In this document: positions 5,830-6,142 of the stretch, one piece after another
Position numbering within the stretch: the first letter of the stretch is position 1
How the letters are laid out: the number at the start of each line of letters is the position of its first letter
Assembly: GCA_018609935.1 (NCBI GenBank)
Contig: JAHENH010000021.1
Coordinates: 1 to 6,142 of the forward strand
DNA length: 6,142 nt
DNA from: Halobacteriales archaeon
GTDB lineage: Archaea > Halobacteriota > Halobacteria > Halorutilales > JAHENH01
Direction of reading: 5' to 3'
Notes under the pieces: generated by a model
The model's database searches: none
What the model saw: the letters and a program-made list of their open reading frames with translations, nothing else
Told to the model about the DNA's origin: nothing
Program-made: the position numbers and the translations under genes

Positions 5830-6142
5830 ATGGATTATACTATCAGTACTACTCTTGAAGGCAGATTTGATGAAGTAGTAGAATCAACAATAGATGAATT
5901 AAAACAGGAAGGTTTTGGTGTACTATGTGATATTGATGTAAAGTCCACATTAAAGGAAAAATTAGACGAAGAATTTATTAAATATAGAATAGTGGGGGCA
6001 TGCAATCCAGAACTTGCATATAACGGATTAGAAGAGGAGATAGAGCTTGGTGTCTTACTGCCATGTAACATAATTGTATATGAAAAACAAGATGGGAAAA
6101 TAGTGGTAAGTGCGGTGGACCCAAAAAAACTAGTTGGAATTA
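5830..6142 (+). CDS. DUF302 domain protein (3' end outside window)
   Basis: The ATG at 5830 opens a frame of 104 complete codons that runs off the right edge. The product starts MDYTISTTLEGRFDEVVEST and matches the DUF302 fold pattern in order: GFGVLCDIDVKSTLKEKL (28-45), YRIVGACNPELAYNGL (52-67), IELGVLLPCNIIVYE (71-85) and VVSAVDP (92-98). Cys33, Cys58 and Cys79 lie in conserved motifs. The family is usually about 130 residues, so roughly the last quarter is missing. DUF302 proteins are small and presumably cytoplasmic; their biochemical role is unestablished. In halophilic archaea they commonly sit beside copper ATPases, cupredoxins or sulfur-relay genes, as here. The start agrees with the family N-terminus, with no Shine-Dalgarno. 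The gene diverges from the halocyanin-like gene. Confidence 0.9.
   Translation, partial: MDYTISTTLEGRFDEVVESTIDELKQEGFGVLCDIDVKSTLKEKLDEEFIKYRIVGACNPELAYNGLEEEIELGVLLPCNIIVYEKQDGKIVVSAVDPKKLVGI

Noticed and set aside
1..6142. CRISPR array, tRNA, rRNA, insertion sequence ends or integrase sites
   Set aside because: No regularly spaced repeats, cloverleaf-like sequence, rRNA signature, transposase motif or terminal inverted repeats were seen on either strand.

Overview
The window is strongly AT-rich, but its proteins read like those of halophilic Euryarchaeota: a Tat-exported halocyanin-type lipoprotein with an archaeal-style lipobox, a SHOCT membrane protein, a CopB-type copper ATPase with the CPH motif, a DUF302 protein and a DsrE-like protein. 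None of the gene starts has a visible Shine-Dalgarno sequence, and several have TATA-like tracts at a distance that fits leaderless archaeal transcription. The combination of halophile-type genes and very low G+C suggests a lineage such as Methanonatronarchaeia or another AT-rich halophile, rather than a classical high-GC haloarchaeon. This placement is inference; no rRNA or marker gene is present.

Layout. At the left edge is a leftward DsrE/DsrF-like gene (cut by the window edge; start at 371). A 224-bp divergent promoter region separates it from a rightward, intact 454-residue CoA-disulfide-reductase-type flavoprotein (596-1960). Together they look like a sulfur/thiol-handling pair. The divergent region carries two copies of a 25-bp palindromic operator-like element (399-423 and 544-568). 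Each lies exactly 27 bp from the start codon it faces, so the two genes are probably controlled by one regulator.

After about 295 bp of AT-rich spacer comes a rightward CopB-type P1B ATPase (2256-4276). It is recognisable along its whole length but broken by an in-frame TAG at a position where tryptophan is expected and by four single-base deletions, and it has substitutions in several signature motifs. It is a pseudogene unless the window has clustered sequence errors. Facing it on the minus strand is a short SHOCT-domain membrane protein (4534-4785). Its reading frame continues upstream past a TAG that again replaces a likely Trp codon, so it too may have lost its N-terminus.

Next on the minus strand is an intact Tat/lipobox cupredoxin (5100-5555). 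Divergent from it on the plus strand is a DUF302 gene (5830 to the window edge). The right two thirds therefore look like a copper-associated neighbourhood whose exporter has decayed while the extracytoplasmic copper protein and the DUF302 protein remain intact as far as seen. The most notable unexplained signal is the duplicated, equally spaced operator of the sulfur pair. The second is the repeated TGG-to-TAG pattern in the copper region.
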